NCBI RefSeq assembly: GCF_946481715.1 | Contig: NZ_CAMLOV010000225.1 | Coordinates: forward strand, 1 to 7,697 | Direction: 5' to 3' | DNA: 7,697 bases | Source: an uncultured Mucilaginibacter sp. | GTDB lineage: Bacteria; Bacteroidota; Bacteroidia; Sphingobacteriales; Sphingobacteriaceae | In this document: in pieces, positions 1 through 5,532 of the stretch | Layout of the letters: each line of letters opens with the position of its first letter | Position numbering within the stretch: the stretch's first letter is position 1 | Notes under the pieces: model-generated | The model's database searches: none | What the model was told of the DNA's origin: nothing | Seen by the model: only the letters and a program-made list of their open reading frames with translations | Program-made: the position numbers and the translations under genes

Positions 1-427
1 AATGCCCCAGGTTTGCTGATATAGTGAGGATGGCGGTAGTATCGTGCCGTTTAAAGGCTTTTACCAGCCAGTAGTAATTGGCGTTGATAACCCATGGCAC
101 GGTGCCATATTTGTTGAGGGTATCGCTGCTGTATTTGGCGGCGGCATCAATCCAGTGCTGTGGCATCGTTTTAAAGGGCTGCTTGCCGTAATGGTCGGCA
201 TCGAAGAAATGGTGTGGGGCTTCCAGCGAGTCTACATAGCGCTTTTTATCGGCGCTTATGGCGTGCTCGGTTAGGTAGTTAATATTTGCCCTATAAAAGC
301 CTGCCATGCCCTTAGGCAGCGTAAAAACCGCCAGCCGGTGTATGCGGTAATGCGCAAAGAATCCCCAGGAGGTGCAGAGGGTAAGGATAGTGAAAGCAGA
401 TAGGAAGAGTAGGAGAGGGCGCTTCAT
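1..427 (-). CDS. Zinc-dependent phospholipase C / S1-P1 nuclease-like secreted protein, N-terminal part (runs off left edge)
   Basis: Reading the minus strand from the ATG at 427-425 gives 142 uninterrupted codons up to the window edge, so the gene is 3'-truncated here. The protein starts MKRPLLLFLSAFTILTLC, a basic n-region and hydrophobic core typical of a Sec signal peptide. Cleavage after Ser20 would leave Trp21 as the mature N-terminus, followed by WGFFAH. In the phospholipase C / S1-P1 nuclease superfamily the mature N-terminal Trp and a His five residues later bind the zinc cluster, and Trp21/His26 have that spacing. APHHFFDADHYG (about 70-81) and the final ISANLGH (ending at His142) resemble further metal-ligand segments. 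The product is probably exported and hydrolyses phosphodiester bonds; phospholipid versus nucleic acid substrate cannot be decided. The Cys18 context (LTLC) is a poor lipobox. The start codon lies only 6 bp from the palindrome at 434-552, so the leader runs through that repeat. The missing C-terminal half carries the other zinc ligands. Confidence 0.8.
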   Translation of the reverse strand, partial: MKRPLLLFLSAFTILTLCTSWGFFAHYRIHRLAVFTLPKGMAGFYRANINYLTEHAISADKKRYVDSLEAPHHFFDADHYGKQPFKTMPQHWIDAAAKYSSDTLNKYGTVPWVINANYYWLVKAFKRHDTTAILTISANLGH

Positions 428-433
428 TAAGGG

Positions 434-552
434 TTGTCTGAACTCGAATTTTGTGGAATTTGACGAATTTACAGAATTAACGGCGTGGCGATATATCAAT
501 CCTAATAAATTCGAAAAATTCAAATAATTCTATAAAATTCGAGTTCAGACAA
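434..552. repeat. Long imperfect palindrome with phased GAATT blocks
   Basis: The outer arms are a perfect 19-bp inverted repeat: TTGTCTGAACTCGAATTTT (434-452) and its reverse complement (534-552). Inside them the arms stay partly complementary. GAATT occurs at 446, 456, 465 and 474, and AATTC at 508, 517, 526 and 536, so the spacings 10-9-9 are mirrored as 9-9-10. The centre (about 479-507) is unpaired. Transcribed RNA from either strand could form a long hairpin. It contains no open reading frame of interest. It looks like a small non-autonomous dispersed element (MITE- or REP-like), and the element at 1309-1421 appears related. I see no target-site duplication. Confidence 0.8.
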
Positions 553-553
553 T

Positions 554-653
554 GCGTTAGGGATAGCAGCGGAAACCCCGGAATGAAGTCCCCACTTCTA
601 TCAGTGGGATGGAATGAGGAGTTGCAGCGTATAGCCCGGGCCGAAGGCAACGC
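554..653. repeat. Candidate structured intergenic repeat element
   Basis: GCGTT (554-558) pairs with AACGC (649-653). GGG (560-562) can pair with CCC (635-637), and the adjoining ATA/TAT can pair across an AG bulge. A hairpin CCCACT/AGTGGG (591-596 with 603-608, six-nt loop) sits in the middle, and a short GCC-GAA-GGC hairpin lies at 640-648. The flanks GGGATAGCAGCGGAAA and GCGTATAGCCCG resemble a framed hairpin element I recall between genes in many Bacteroidota genomes, with conserved outer sequence and a variable inner hairpin. That recollection is unverified. Function is unknown; a transcript-end or processing structure is possible. The strand of action is uncertain. Confidence 0.5.
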
Positions 654-660
654 CAAGATT

Positions 661-793
661 GGTGAATAGTGAATGGTTAAGTAGTTAGTGGTGCAATGTC
701 TACCAGCAAGTTTTTCTATACTACATATTACAACCAAAAAACTCACCATTCAACCACTCACCATACAACCGCCCACTCAATCAACCATTCACC
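661..793. repeat. 15-bp tandem repeat and inverted GTGAATGGTT copies in gene-free DNA
   Basis: ACTCACCATTCAACC (741-755) is followed directly by ACTCACCATACAACC (756-770), a 14/15 match, and by a degenerate third copy (about 771-786). GTGAATGGTT (669-678) recurs inverted as AACCATTCAC (783-792), so the tract is flanked by inverted versions of the same word. Several frames are open across it, but they encode only low-complexity His/Thr-rich peptides. I treat it as non-coding simple-sequence DNA. Confidence 0.6.
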
Positions 794-803
794 GGCAACA
801 AAC

Positions 804-843
804 ACTGTCCGTCCGTTTTCAGGTGCGGAATTTTGCGGACAGT
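804..843. repeat. Small inverted repeat ACTGTCCG / CGGACAGT
   Basis: ACTGTCCG (804-811) is the exact reverse complement of CGGACAGT (836-843), with a 24-nt spacer. It lies about 75 bp upstream of the rpsT -33 box. It could be an operator half-site pair or part of another dispersed repeat; nothing in the sequence decides this. Confidence 0.35.
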
Positions 844-917
844 TCGGCAAAAACGCTACTCAGCAATCATCCCAATCTAACTTAATCAACCAATCCTGCA
901 ACTAAATTAAAAATGTG

Positions 918-949
918 TTTGCAAATTAAATTTTATCAAGCTATATTTG
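918..949 (+). promoter_or_regulatory. Bacteroidota-type promoter for rpsT
   Basis: TTTG at 918-921 (-33 box) and TATATTTG at 942-949 (-7 box, matching TAnnTTTG exactly) are separated by 20 nt. This is the spacing expected for the Bacteroidota primary sigma factor. Transcription should start near 955-957, giving a leader of about 32 nt before the rpsT ATG. It is the clearest promoter in the window. Confidence 0.82.
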
Positions 950-987
950 CACCTCTAAAAATAAAGAAAGAATAACAAAGCTGTACG

Positions 988-1242
988 ATGGCAAATCATA
1001 AATCATCCTTAAAAAGAATCAGGTCAAACGCTGCGAAGCGTCTGCGCAATAGGTACCAGGCAAAAACCACCAGGAACGCTATTAAAAAACTAAGAGGTAC
1101 AACAACTAAGGTTGATGCTACTCCTTTATTATCAAAAGTGATCTCTATGTTAGATCGTTTGGCTAAAAAGAACGTTATTCACAAAAACAAAGCTTCTAAC
1201 AACAAATCTAAGCTTACCAAATTTGTAAATACATTAAGCTAA
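988..1242 (+). CDS. rpsT: 30S ribosomal protein S20
   Basis: An 84-residue, strongly basic protein starting [18 protein letters not shown], the conserved N-terminus of bacterial S20. Its length is typical of the family. S20 binds 16S rRNA in the body of the small subunit and helps early 30S assembly. The sequence should form long helices with Lys/Arg on most faces and no other domain. The ATG is supported by the conserved MANHKS start and by a perfect promoter about 40 nt upstream. The leader is A-rich with no Shine-Dalgarno sequence, as is usual in Bacteroidota. The gene is monocistronic: its own promoter lies upstream and a strong terminator begins about 20 nt after the stop codon. Many S20 proteins repress their own translation, but I see no specific leader structure for that here. 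Confidence 0.97.
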   Translation: MANHKSSLKRIRSNAAKRLRNRYQAKTTRNAIKKLRGTTTKVDATPLLSKVISMLDRLAKKNVIHKNKASNNKSKLTKFVNTLS

Positions 1243-1261
1243 TAGCTTAACACGATATATT

Positions 1262-1299
1262 AAAAAGGGGTAGTGCGCTAAGCATTACCCCTTTTTTTT
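1262..1299 (+). terminator. Intrinsic terminator of rpsT
   Basis: AAAAAGGGGTAGTGC (1262-1276) pairs with GCATTACCCCTTTTT (1282-1296), a 15-bp stem with one G-U pair and a GCTAA loop. An eight-T run covers 1292-1299. The A-rich 5' arm would also give a U-tract on the minus strand, so it could act in both directions, although no minus-strand gene ends here. Confidence 0.92.
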
Positions 1300-1308
1300 G
1301 TTGCTATC

Positions 1309-1421
1309 TGAATCAAAATTTACAGAATTTTAGAATGAACAGAATCTAAAAAATGTCATTGACAGAGTTATTCGGCTTGCTGTTATTCTGAAAATTCTTT
1401 AACCCTGAAAATTCTGATTCA
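1309..1421. repeat. Second GAATT-type imperfect palindrome
   Basis: The ends TGAATCA (1309-1315) and TGATTCA (1415-1421) are exact reverse complements. The left arm carries GAAT blocks at 1310, 1325, 1333 and 1342. The right arm carries ATTC blocks at 1385, 1394, 1411 and 1417, and CTGAAAATTCT occurs twice (1388-1398 and 1405-1415). The reverse complement of the right arm aligns with the left arm apart from a short gap. The CTGAA ends and the 8-10 bp block spacing match the element at 434-552, so I take the two as diverged members of one family. It fills the gap between the rpsT terminator and radC and may overlap the radC promoter. Confidence 0.65.
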
Positions 1422-1461
1422 AACATATATTCCCTATTTTAGGCTGATAAAACCAACCTAA

Positions 1462-2160
1462 TTGGAAGACTACGGTAACAATTTAAGTATAAAAAGCTGG
1501 GCAGAGGAAGACCGCCCACGCGAAAAACTAAGCGGGCAGGGGCGCCGTGCCCTTACCGATGCCGAACTTATTGCCATACTAATTGGCAGCGGCAGCCGTA
1601 ACGAAAGTGCCGTAGAGCTAAGCAAACGCATCCTGCACCATTACGAAAACGACCTGAACAAGTTGGGCAAAGCAAGCATAGGCGAGCTATCTAAATTTAA
1701 AGGCATCGGCGAAGCCAAGGCTATCAGCATTATCGCCGCACTGGAAATTGGCCGCCGCCGCGGCGAAACCGAAACTAAAGCACCCGAAATATTAACCTGC
1801 AGCCGCGATATTTACAACGTAATGCGGCGCCACCTGATGGACCTTAACCACGAGGAGTTTTGGATACTGCTGGTGAGCCGGGCATCAAAGGTGCTTGGCA
1901 AAGAACTGATAAGCAAGGGTGGTTTAAACGGCACCGTTGCCGACCCGCGCATAATTTACCATGTGGCCATACAACACCAGGCAAGCAGTATTGTGCTGAT
2001 ACACAACCATCCATCGGGTACCCTTAAGCCAAGCCGCGATGATGTTTTCCTCACCAAAAAAATGGTAGAGGCAGGCAAGCTGTTGGATATAAACGTGATA
2101 GACCACCTCATCATCACCGATAACGGGTATTATAGCTTTGGGGATGAGAATATGCTTTAG
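1462..2160 (+). CDS. radC: RadC family JAB/MPN-domain protein
   Basis: 232 residues, normal for RadC (UPF0758). Residues 8-22 (LSIKSWAEEDRPREK) are the family's conserved N-terminal signature. A helix-hairpin-helix segment lies at about 74-101 (FKGIGEAKAISIIAALEIGRR). The C-terminal JAB/MPN domain (about 110-232) has a complete JAMM metal motif: His181-x-His183, seven residues, Ser191-x-x-Asp194, within HNHPSG. This predicts a zinc-dependent hydrolase fold with possible DNA contact. The historical DNA-repair role has been questioned and the substrate is unknown. The start is TTG: the preceding in-frame codon (1459-1461) is TAA, no ATG occurs before about codon 118, and the LEDY...IKSW register fits homologues, so TTG is very probable although rare in this phylum. 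A weak -7-like TATTTTAG lies at 1435-1442. The TAG stop overlaps a repeat remnant (2160-2185). There is no terminator directly after it, so it may be co-transcribed with the next small gene. Confidence 0.95.
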   Translation: MEDYGNNLSIKSWAEEDRPREKLSGQGRRALTDAELIAILIGSGSRNESAVELSKRILHHYENDLNKLGKASIGELSKFKGIGEAKAISIIAALEIGRRRGETETKAPEILTCSRDIYNVMRRHLMDLNHEEFWILLVSRASKVLGKELISKGGLNGTVADPRIIYHVAIQHQASSIVLIHNHPSGTLKPSRDDVFLTKKMVEAGKLLDINVIDHLIITDNGYYSFGDENML

Positions 2161-2185
2161 AGATTTCGCTACTACGCAATGACGC
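2160..2185. repeat. Degenerate solo arm of the 28-bp dispersed repeat
   Basis: From the last base of the radC stop codon the sequence reads GAGATTTCGCTACTACGCAA and continues as TGACGC. It shares the first six and last eleven bases with the right arm at 2581-2608 and is two bases shorter. CGCAATGACGCG (2175-2186) is the exact reverse complement of 2521-2532, so this solo arm and the left arm downstream bracket the small acidic gene as inverted copies. Confidence 0.6.
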
Positions 2186-2266
2186 GATGGTGTGTAATTC
2201 CGAAATAAATTGCAAACAAGACCGGCATAGTGGCGTTTTAGTTTAACAAAGCAAAACCCACAAGCC

Positions 2267-2494
2267 ATGATACAACCAGACGGTACCGACGACACCTTAC
2301 AGCAAGACGACCAGGTAAGCCAAAACGACGAGCAAATGAGCCAGCAGGATATCCACTCCAACGGCTTCGATGAAACCAACGAGCCTATTGGCGAAATTGA
2401 CGAAAGCGCACCATTGCAACGAGCTTACGATGCAGCCGAATCTGCCTATACCCTCAATTTGGATGAGGATGGCGATGATTTGGATGAGGATTAA
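2267..2494 (+). CDS. Small acidic protein of unknown function
   Basis: 75 residues, extremely rich in Asp, Glu and Gln, ending LDEDGDDLDED. I do not recognise a family. There is no signal peptide, membrane segment or cysteine. The N-terminal 55 residues look disordered (Gln/Asp/Ser/Asn), and a short stretch around 50-65 (LQRAYDAAESAYTLNL) could form a helix. The ATG is preceded by an A/C-rich leader with no Shine-Dalgarno sequence, as for neighbouring genes. The codon choice resembles the flanking genes and the frame is open throughout, which favours a real gene, but the length is short enough for doubt. It lies 106 bp after radC and is followed by the repeat-derived terminator at 2522-2616. 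Strongly acidic small proteins may act as nucleic-acid mimics or charged tails, but no specific role can be supported. Confidence 0.6.
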   Translation: MIQPDGTDDTLQQDDQVSQNDEQMSQQDIHSNGFDETNEPIGEIDESAPLQRAYDAAESAYTLNLDEDGDDLDED

Positions 2495-2521
2495 ATTTTT
2501 ATTGCTATCAATATTATCACC

Positions 2522-2616
2522 GCGTCATTGCGAGGAACGAAGCAATCTCTAAGCTAAGCAATAATCGCTTTGCATATCGGGAGATTGCTTCGTTCCTCGC
2601 AATGACGCTTTTTTTT
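2522..2616 (+). terminator. Perfect 28-bp inverted repeat acting as a terminator
   Basis: The arms at 2522-2549 and 2581-2608 are perfect reverse complements (28 bp) around a 31-nt loop, and eight T residues (2609-2616) follow directly. The left arm begins GCGTCATTGCGAGGAACGAA. This word belongs to a very common dispersed bacterial intergenic repeat whose accidental translation gives the familiar CEERSNL peptide. By structure it should terminate transcription from radC or the small acidic gene before the pheT promoter. It is both a repeat and a terminator. Confidence 0.8.
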
Positions 2617-2648
2617 AAATCTAAAATCGTAATTCGTAAATCTAAAAT
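2617..2648. repeat. Direct repeat AAATCTAAAAT
   Basis: AAATCTAAAAT occurs at 2617-2627 and 2638-2648, 21 bp apart, with CGTAATTCGT between. It resembles AT-rich simple repeats seen between genes in Bacteroidota. It ends about 25 bp before the pheT -7 box. Confidence 0.45.
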
Positions 2649-2673
2649 TCCTTCCGCCTTTCCCCCTAAATTG

Positions 2674-2681
2674 TATCTTTG
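2674..2681 (+). promoter_or_regulatory. Candidate -7 box of the pheT promoter
   Basis: TATCTTTG matches TAnnTTTG exactly. No good TTTG -33 box lies 19-21 nt upstream (TTCCTTC only). Transcription would start near 2688, leaving a leader of only about 14 nt before the ATG at 2702. That suggests leader-poor, Shine-Dalgarno-independent initiation and leaves no room for a T-box or attenuator. Confidence 0.55.
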
Positions 2682-2701
2682 CCGATTATCATTCTGCTAT
2701 A

Positions 2702-5101
2702 ATGAAGATATCGTACAACTGGCTTAAAGAATTTATTGATACGGATAAAACCCCCTCAGAGTTATCTACCATACTCACCGGTACAGGTTTGGAGGTAGAG
2801 AGCCTGGAGAAGGTACAGGCTGTACCCGGCGGGCTGGAAGGGCTGGTTATTGGTTACGTACTGGAGTGCGTCAACCACCCCAACAGCGACCACCTGCACA
2901 TTGCCAAAGTAGATGTTGGTGGCGTAGAGCCCCTTAACATTGTTTGCGGCGCGCATAACGTGGCGGCAGGGCAAAAGGTGGTGGTGGCAACCGTAGGCAC
3001 TACCGTACACCCAACCGTTGGCGAGCCCTTTAAAATAAACAAATCGAAAATACGCGGCGAGGCTTCCGAAGGGATGATATGCGCCGAAGACGAAATAGGT
3101 TTAGGTACCGACCATGCGGGTATTATGGTGCTTGATGCCGATGCCAAAGTAGGCACCCCTGCTAAGGAATACTTTAAACTGAACGACGATTATATGTACG
3201 AGATTGGCTTAACGCCAAACCGTGCAGATGCAGTATCGCACCTGGGCACAGCCCGTGATATCGCGGCGTTCCTGAAGATAGGCATCACCAAACCCGATGT
3301 TAGCGCTTTTAAAGTAGATAACAACAGCAGCCCTGTTGAGGTGGTGGTAGAGAACGTACAGGCTGCACCAAGGTATGCCGGCGTAACTATTTCCGGTATC
3401 GAAGTAAAAGAGTCGCCTGCTTGGCTTAAAGAGCGTTTGGCTGTTATTGGTGTACGCAGCATTAACAATGTTGTGGATGTTACCAACTACGTACTGCACG
3501 AATTGGGCCAACCCCTGCATGCCTTTGATGCCGCCGCCATTACCGGTAACAAAGTGGTGGTAAAAACAGTAGGCGAAGGAACCATATTTAAAACGCTGGA
3601 TGATGTTGACAGGAAATTATCTGCCGATGACCTGATGATATGCAATGCCGGCGAGCCAATGTGTATTGCCGGTGTATTTGGCGGTATTAAATCGGGTGTT
3701 AGCGCAGCTACTACCAGCATCTTTTTAGAGAGCGCATACTTTAACGCGGTATCGGTACGTAAGACAGCGAAAAGGCACGGTTTAAAAACCGACGCGTCGT
3801 TTCGTTTCGAGCGCGGTACCGATCCTGACATGCCGGTATTCGCCCTAAAGCGCGCAGCCTTGCTGATACAGCAGGTAGCGGGCGGCGTGGTATCGTCTGA
3901 AATATTCGATCATTACCCTAACCCGGTAGCGCCTTTTGATATTGAGGTAGCTTACAAAACCATCGACAGGCTCATCGGCAAAGCCATCGGGCACGATACG
4001 ATCAAAGCTATCCTGACCGGTTTGGATATCCAAATTGTTGCCGAAACCGAAGAAGGCTTATCGCTAAAAGTAGCCCCTTACCGCGTAGATGTAACGCGCG
4101 ATGTGGATATTGTGGAAGAGATACTGCGTATTTACGGTTACAACAATATCGAGATCCCAACGCAGATCCGTGCATCGCTTAACAACTCCATCCGCCCCGA
4201 GAAAGATACCGTGCAAAACGCCATATCCGATTTGTTGAGCGCTAATGGATTTAACGAGATCATGAACAACTCGCTCACCAAATCGAGTTACTCAGACGAT
4301 CTGGAGCACGCCGTAAAAATATTAAACCCGCTCAGCAGCGATCTGGACGTAATGCGGCAGAGCATGCTTTACTCGGGGTTGGAATCTGTTGCTTACAACC
4401 AAAACCGCAAGGCTGCTGATTTGAAACTGTACGAGTTTGGCAAGGTATACAGCTTTGCAGATGAGAAATATGTAGAGCAGCAACGCTTCTCCATCTTTTT
4501 AACTGGAGCTTTTAAAACCGAGCAATGGAACGGCAAGGCAGTAGCCGCATCGTTCTACAATTTAAAGGCGGTTGTTGATGGCATCCTGAAAAAACTTAGC
4601 ATTACCGATTTTACTACAGAAGAAACAACAGCCGGCGGCTTTGCCTACGGCTTGCAATACCTGCGCGGTAATAAAGTGCTGGTAGGCTTTGGTTCGGTAG
4701 GCGCTGCTGCCCTTAAAAAGGCTGATGTGGACAAGGAAGTTTTCTATGCCGATTTCGATTTCGATGTGATACTGAAGCTGGTTCGCAAAAACGTGATCGT
4801 GTACCAGGAAGTAAGCAAGTTCCCGGCAGTAAGGAGGGATTTGAGCATGCTGGTAGATAAGAGCGTAACCTTCGGACAGTTGAAGCAGATAGCCGGACGG
4901 ACGGACAAAAAGCTGTTGAAAGAGGTGAACGTGTTTGACGTGTACGTGGGCGATAAGCTCCCGGCCGGCAAAAAATCGTATGCCCTCAGCTTTATTTTGC
5001 AAGACACCGAAAAAACTTTAACTGATAAGGCAATTGATGCCACGATGCAGAAATTAATTTATAATTTAGACAAAGAAGCAGGAGCGGAGATAAGAAAGTA
5101 A
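2702..5101 (+). CDS. pheT: Phenylalanine-tRNA ligase beta subunit
   Basis: 799 residues, full length for bacterial PheT. With PheS it forms the (alpha-beta)2 enzyme that charges tRNA-Phe in the cytoplasm; the beta chain binds tRNA and carries editing. It starts MKISYNWLKEFID, the usual N-terminus. The domains are in standard order: the tRNA-binding OB-fold at about 40-155 (VIGYVLECVNHPNSDHLHIAKVD), the B3/B4 editing domain at about 210-375 (SINNVVDVTNYVLHELGQPLHAFD), B5 at about 410-485 (ending IVEEILRIYGYNNI), a catalytic-like core at about 490-690, and the C-terminal FDX-ACB anticodon-binding domain at about 700-799 (SKFPAVRRDLSML). No truncation or frameshift is visible. pheS is not adjacent, and as I recall the two genes are often unlinked in Bacteroidota. 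The gene has its own candidate -7 box. No hairpin-plus-T terminator follows it, so transcription may continue into the coiled-coil/zapA genes. Confidence 0.98.
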   Translation: MKISYNWLKEFIDTDKTPSELSTILTGTGLEVESLEKVQAVPGGLEGLVIGYVLECVNHPNSDHLHIAKVDVGGVEPLNIVCGAHNVAAGQKVVVATVGTTVHPTVGEPFKINKSKIRGEASEGMICAEDEIGLGTDHAGIMVLDADAKVGTPAKEYFKLNDDYMYEIGLTPNRADAVSHLGTARDIAAFLKIGITKPDVSAFKVDNNSSPVEVVVENVQAAPRYAGVTISGIEVKESPAWLKERLAVIGVRSINNVVDVTNYVLHELGQPLHAFDAAAITGNKVVVKTVGEGTIFKTLDDVDRKLSADDLMICNAGEPMCIAGVFGGIKSGVSAATTSIFLESAYFNAVSVRKTAKRHGLKTDASFRFERGTDPDMPVFALKRAALLIQQVAGGVVSSEIFDHYPNPVAPFDIEVAYKTIDRLIGKAIGHDTIKAILTGLDIQIVAETEEGLSLKVAPYRVDVTRDVDIVEEILRIYGYNNIEIPTQIRASLNNSIRPEKDTVQNAISDLLSANGFNEIMNNSLTKSSYSDDLEHAVKILNPLSSDLDVMRQSMLYSGLESVAYNQNRKAADLKLYEFGKVYSFADEKYVEQQRFSIFLTGAFKTEQWNGKAVAASFYNLKAVVDGILKKLSITDFTTEETTAGGFAYGLQYLRGNKVLVGFGSVGAAALKKADVDKEVFYADFDFDVILKLVRKNVIVYQEVSKFPAVRRDLSMLVDKSVTFGQLKQIAGRTDKKLLKEVNVFDVYVGDKLPAGKKSYALSFILQDTEKTLTDKAIDATMQKLIYNLDKEAGAEIRK

Positions 5102-5158
5102 GTTAGAAAGGTTAGTAAAAGTTGGAATGGCTTGAAAAGATAGACCTTCAATCACTTT

Positions 5159-5199
5159 AACATTTGCAACCTCTACAACCCTTCCAACATTTGCAACCT
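5159..5199 (+). promoter_or_regulatory. 14-bp direct repeat that may form a promoter for the coiled-coil/zapA genes
   Basis: AACATTTGCAACCT occurs at 5159-5172 and 5186-5199 (period 27). The first copy supplies TTTG at 5163-5166. The second supplies AACATTTG at 5186-5193, one mismatch from TAnnTTTG, after a 19-nt spacer. This fits Bacteroidota promoter spacing, with a predicted start near 5200 and a leader of about 20 nt. GGTTAGTAAAAGTTGGA (5110-5126) also roughly mirrors the second copy. The repeat is seen directly; the promoter role is inferred. Confidence 0.4.
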
Positions 5200-5220
5200 T
5201 TTTAACATTTTTAACTAAAG

Positions 5221-5511
5221 ATGCCTTCAGTAGCAGAACAATTAACAAAAGTTGTATATAAAACCGAGCGGTTGATAGAGCTTTGTGCTGCGTTGCAGGA
5301 AGAAAACGACCTGCTTAAACTGGAAAGCGATGCGCTTAATGCGGCGCTTGATGCCAGCAAAAACAAGACGAAAGACCTGGAGGAAAAGCTTCGTGTATTG
5401 AAACTGGCAAAATCTTTTTCAGAAACAAATGAAAAAAGTGTTGACATTAAGCAAAAAATTAACGACTTTGTGCAGGAAATAGATAAGTGTATTGTATTGC
5501 TGAAAAAGTAA
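5221..5511 (+). CDS. Small coiled-coil protein next to zapA (ZapB-like candidate)
   Basis: 96 residues, mostly helical. Leucines at 18, 25, 32, 39, 53 and 60, with Ser at 46, keep an exact seven-residue spacing, so residues about 10-64 should form a parallel coiled coil. A short break (65-75) precedes a second amphipathic helix (76-96) with Ile76, Ile80, Phe83, Ile87 and Leu94 on one face. There is no signal peptide or membrane segment, so it is cytoplasmic. The gene ends 21 nt before zapA on the same strand, which implies co-transcription. Size and heptads resemble the Z-ring factor ZapB, and the neighbour makes a role in division plausible, but I see no diagnostic ZapB motif. Similar short proteins beside pheT may carry pheT-derived names in databases (from memory); this protein has no synthetase domain. 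The ATG directly follows the repeat-rich leader. Confidence 0.85.
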   Translation: MPSVAEQLTKVVYKTERLIELCAALQEENDLLKLESDALNAALDASKNKTKDLEEKLRVLKLAKSFSETNEKSVDIKQKINDFVQEIDKCIVLLKK

Positions 5512-5532
5512 TACGAAAAGTGAAAAGCTCAA

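Noticed and set aside
44..274. Plus-strand open frame of 76 codons
   Set aside because: It lies opposite the signal-peptide/zinc-hydrolase frame, which has the recognisable family features.
477..749. Minus-strand open frame of 90 codons
   Set aside because: It runs through the palindrome and the structured repeat, and its sequence has no protein-like pattern.
688..905. Two overlapping plus-strand frames (65 and 69 codons)
   Set aside because: They translate the 15-bp tandem repeat into low-complexity Thr/His/Gln peptides and lack a promoter or family resemblance.
434..1421. CRISPR array
   Set aside because: The repeats are palindromic or tandem without regular unique spacers, and no cas gene is present.
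1924..2379. Minus-strand frame of 151 codons opposite the radC end and the acidic gene
   Set aside because: Antisense to the JAMM domain of radC; a by-product of codon bias.
2370..2552. Plus-strand frame of 60 codons ending in CEERSNL
   Set aside because: It is out of frame with the acidic gene and ends in the well-known spurious peptide of the dispersed repeat.
2682..2701. T-box or attenuator controlling pheT
   Set aside because: The predicted transcript leader is only about 14 nt, too short for any riboswitch or leader peptide.
2762..5043. Several minus-strand frames of 62-146 codons within pheT
   Set aside because: All are antisense to a complete, strongly conserved gene and show no recognisable domains.
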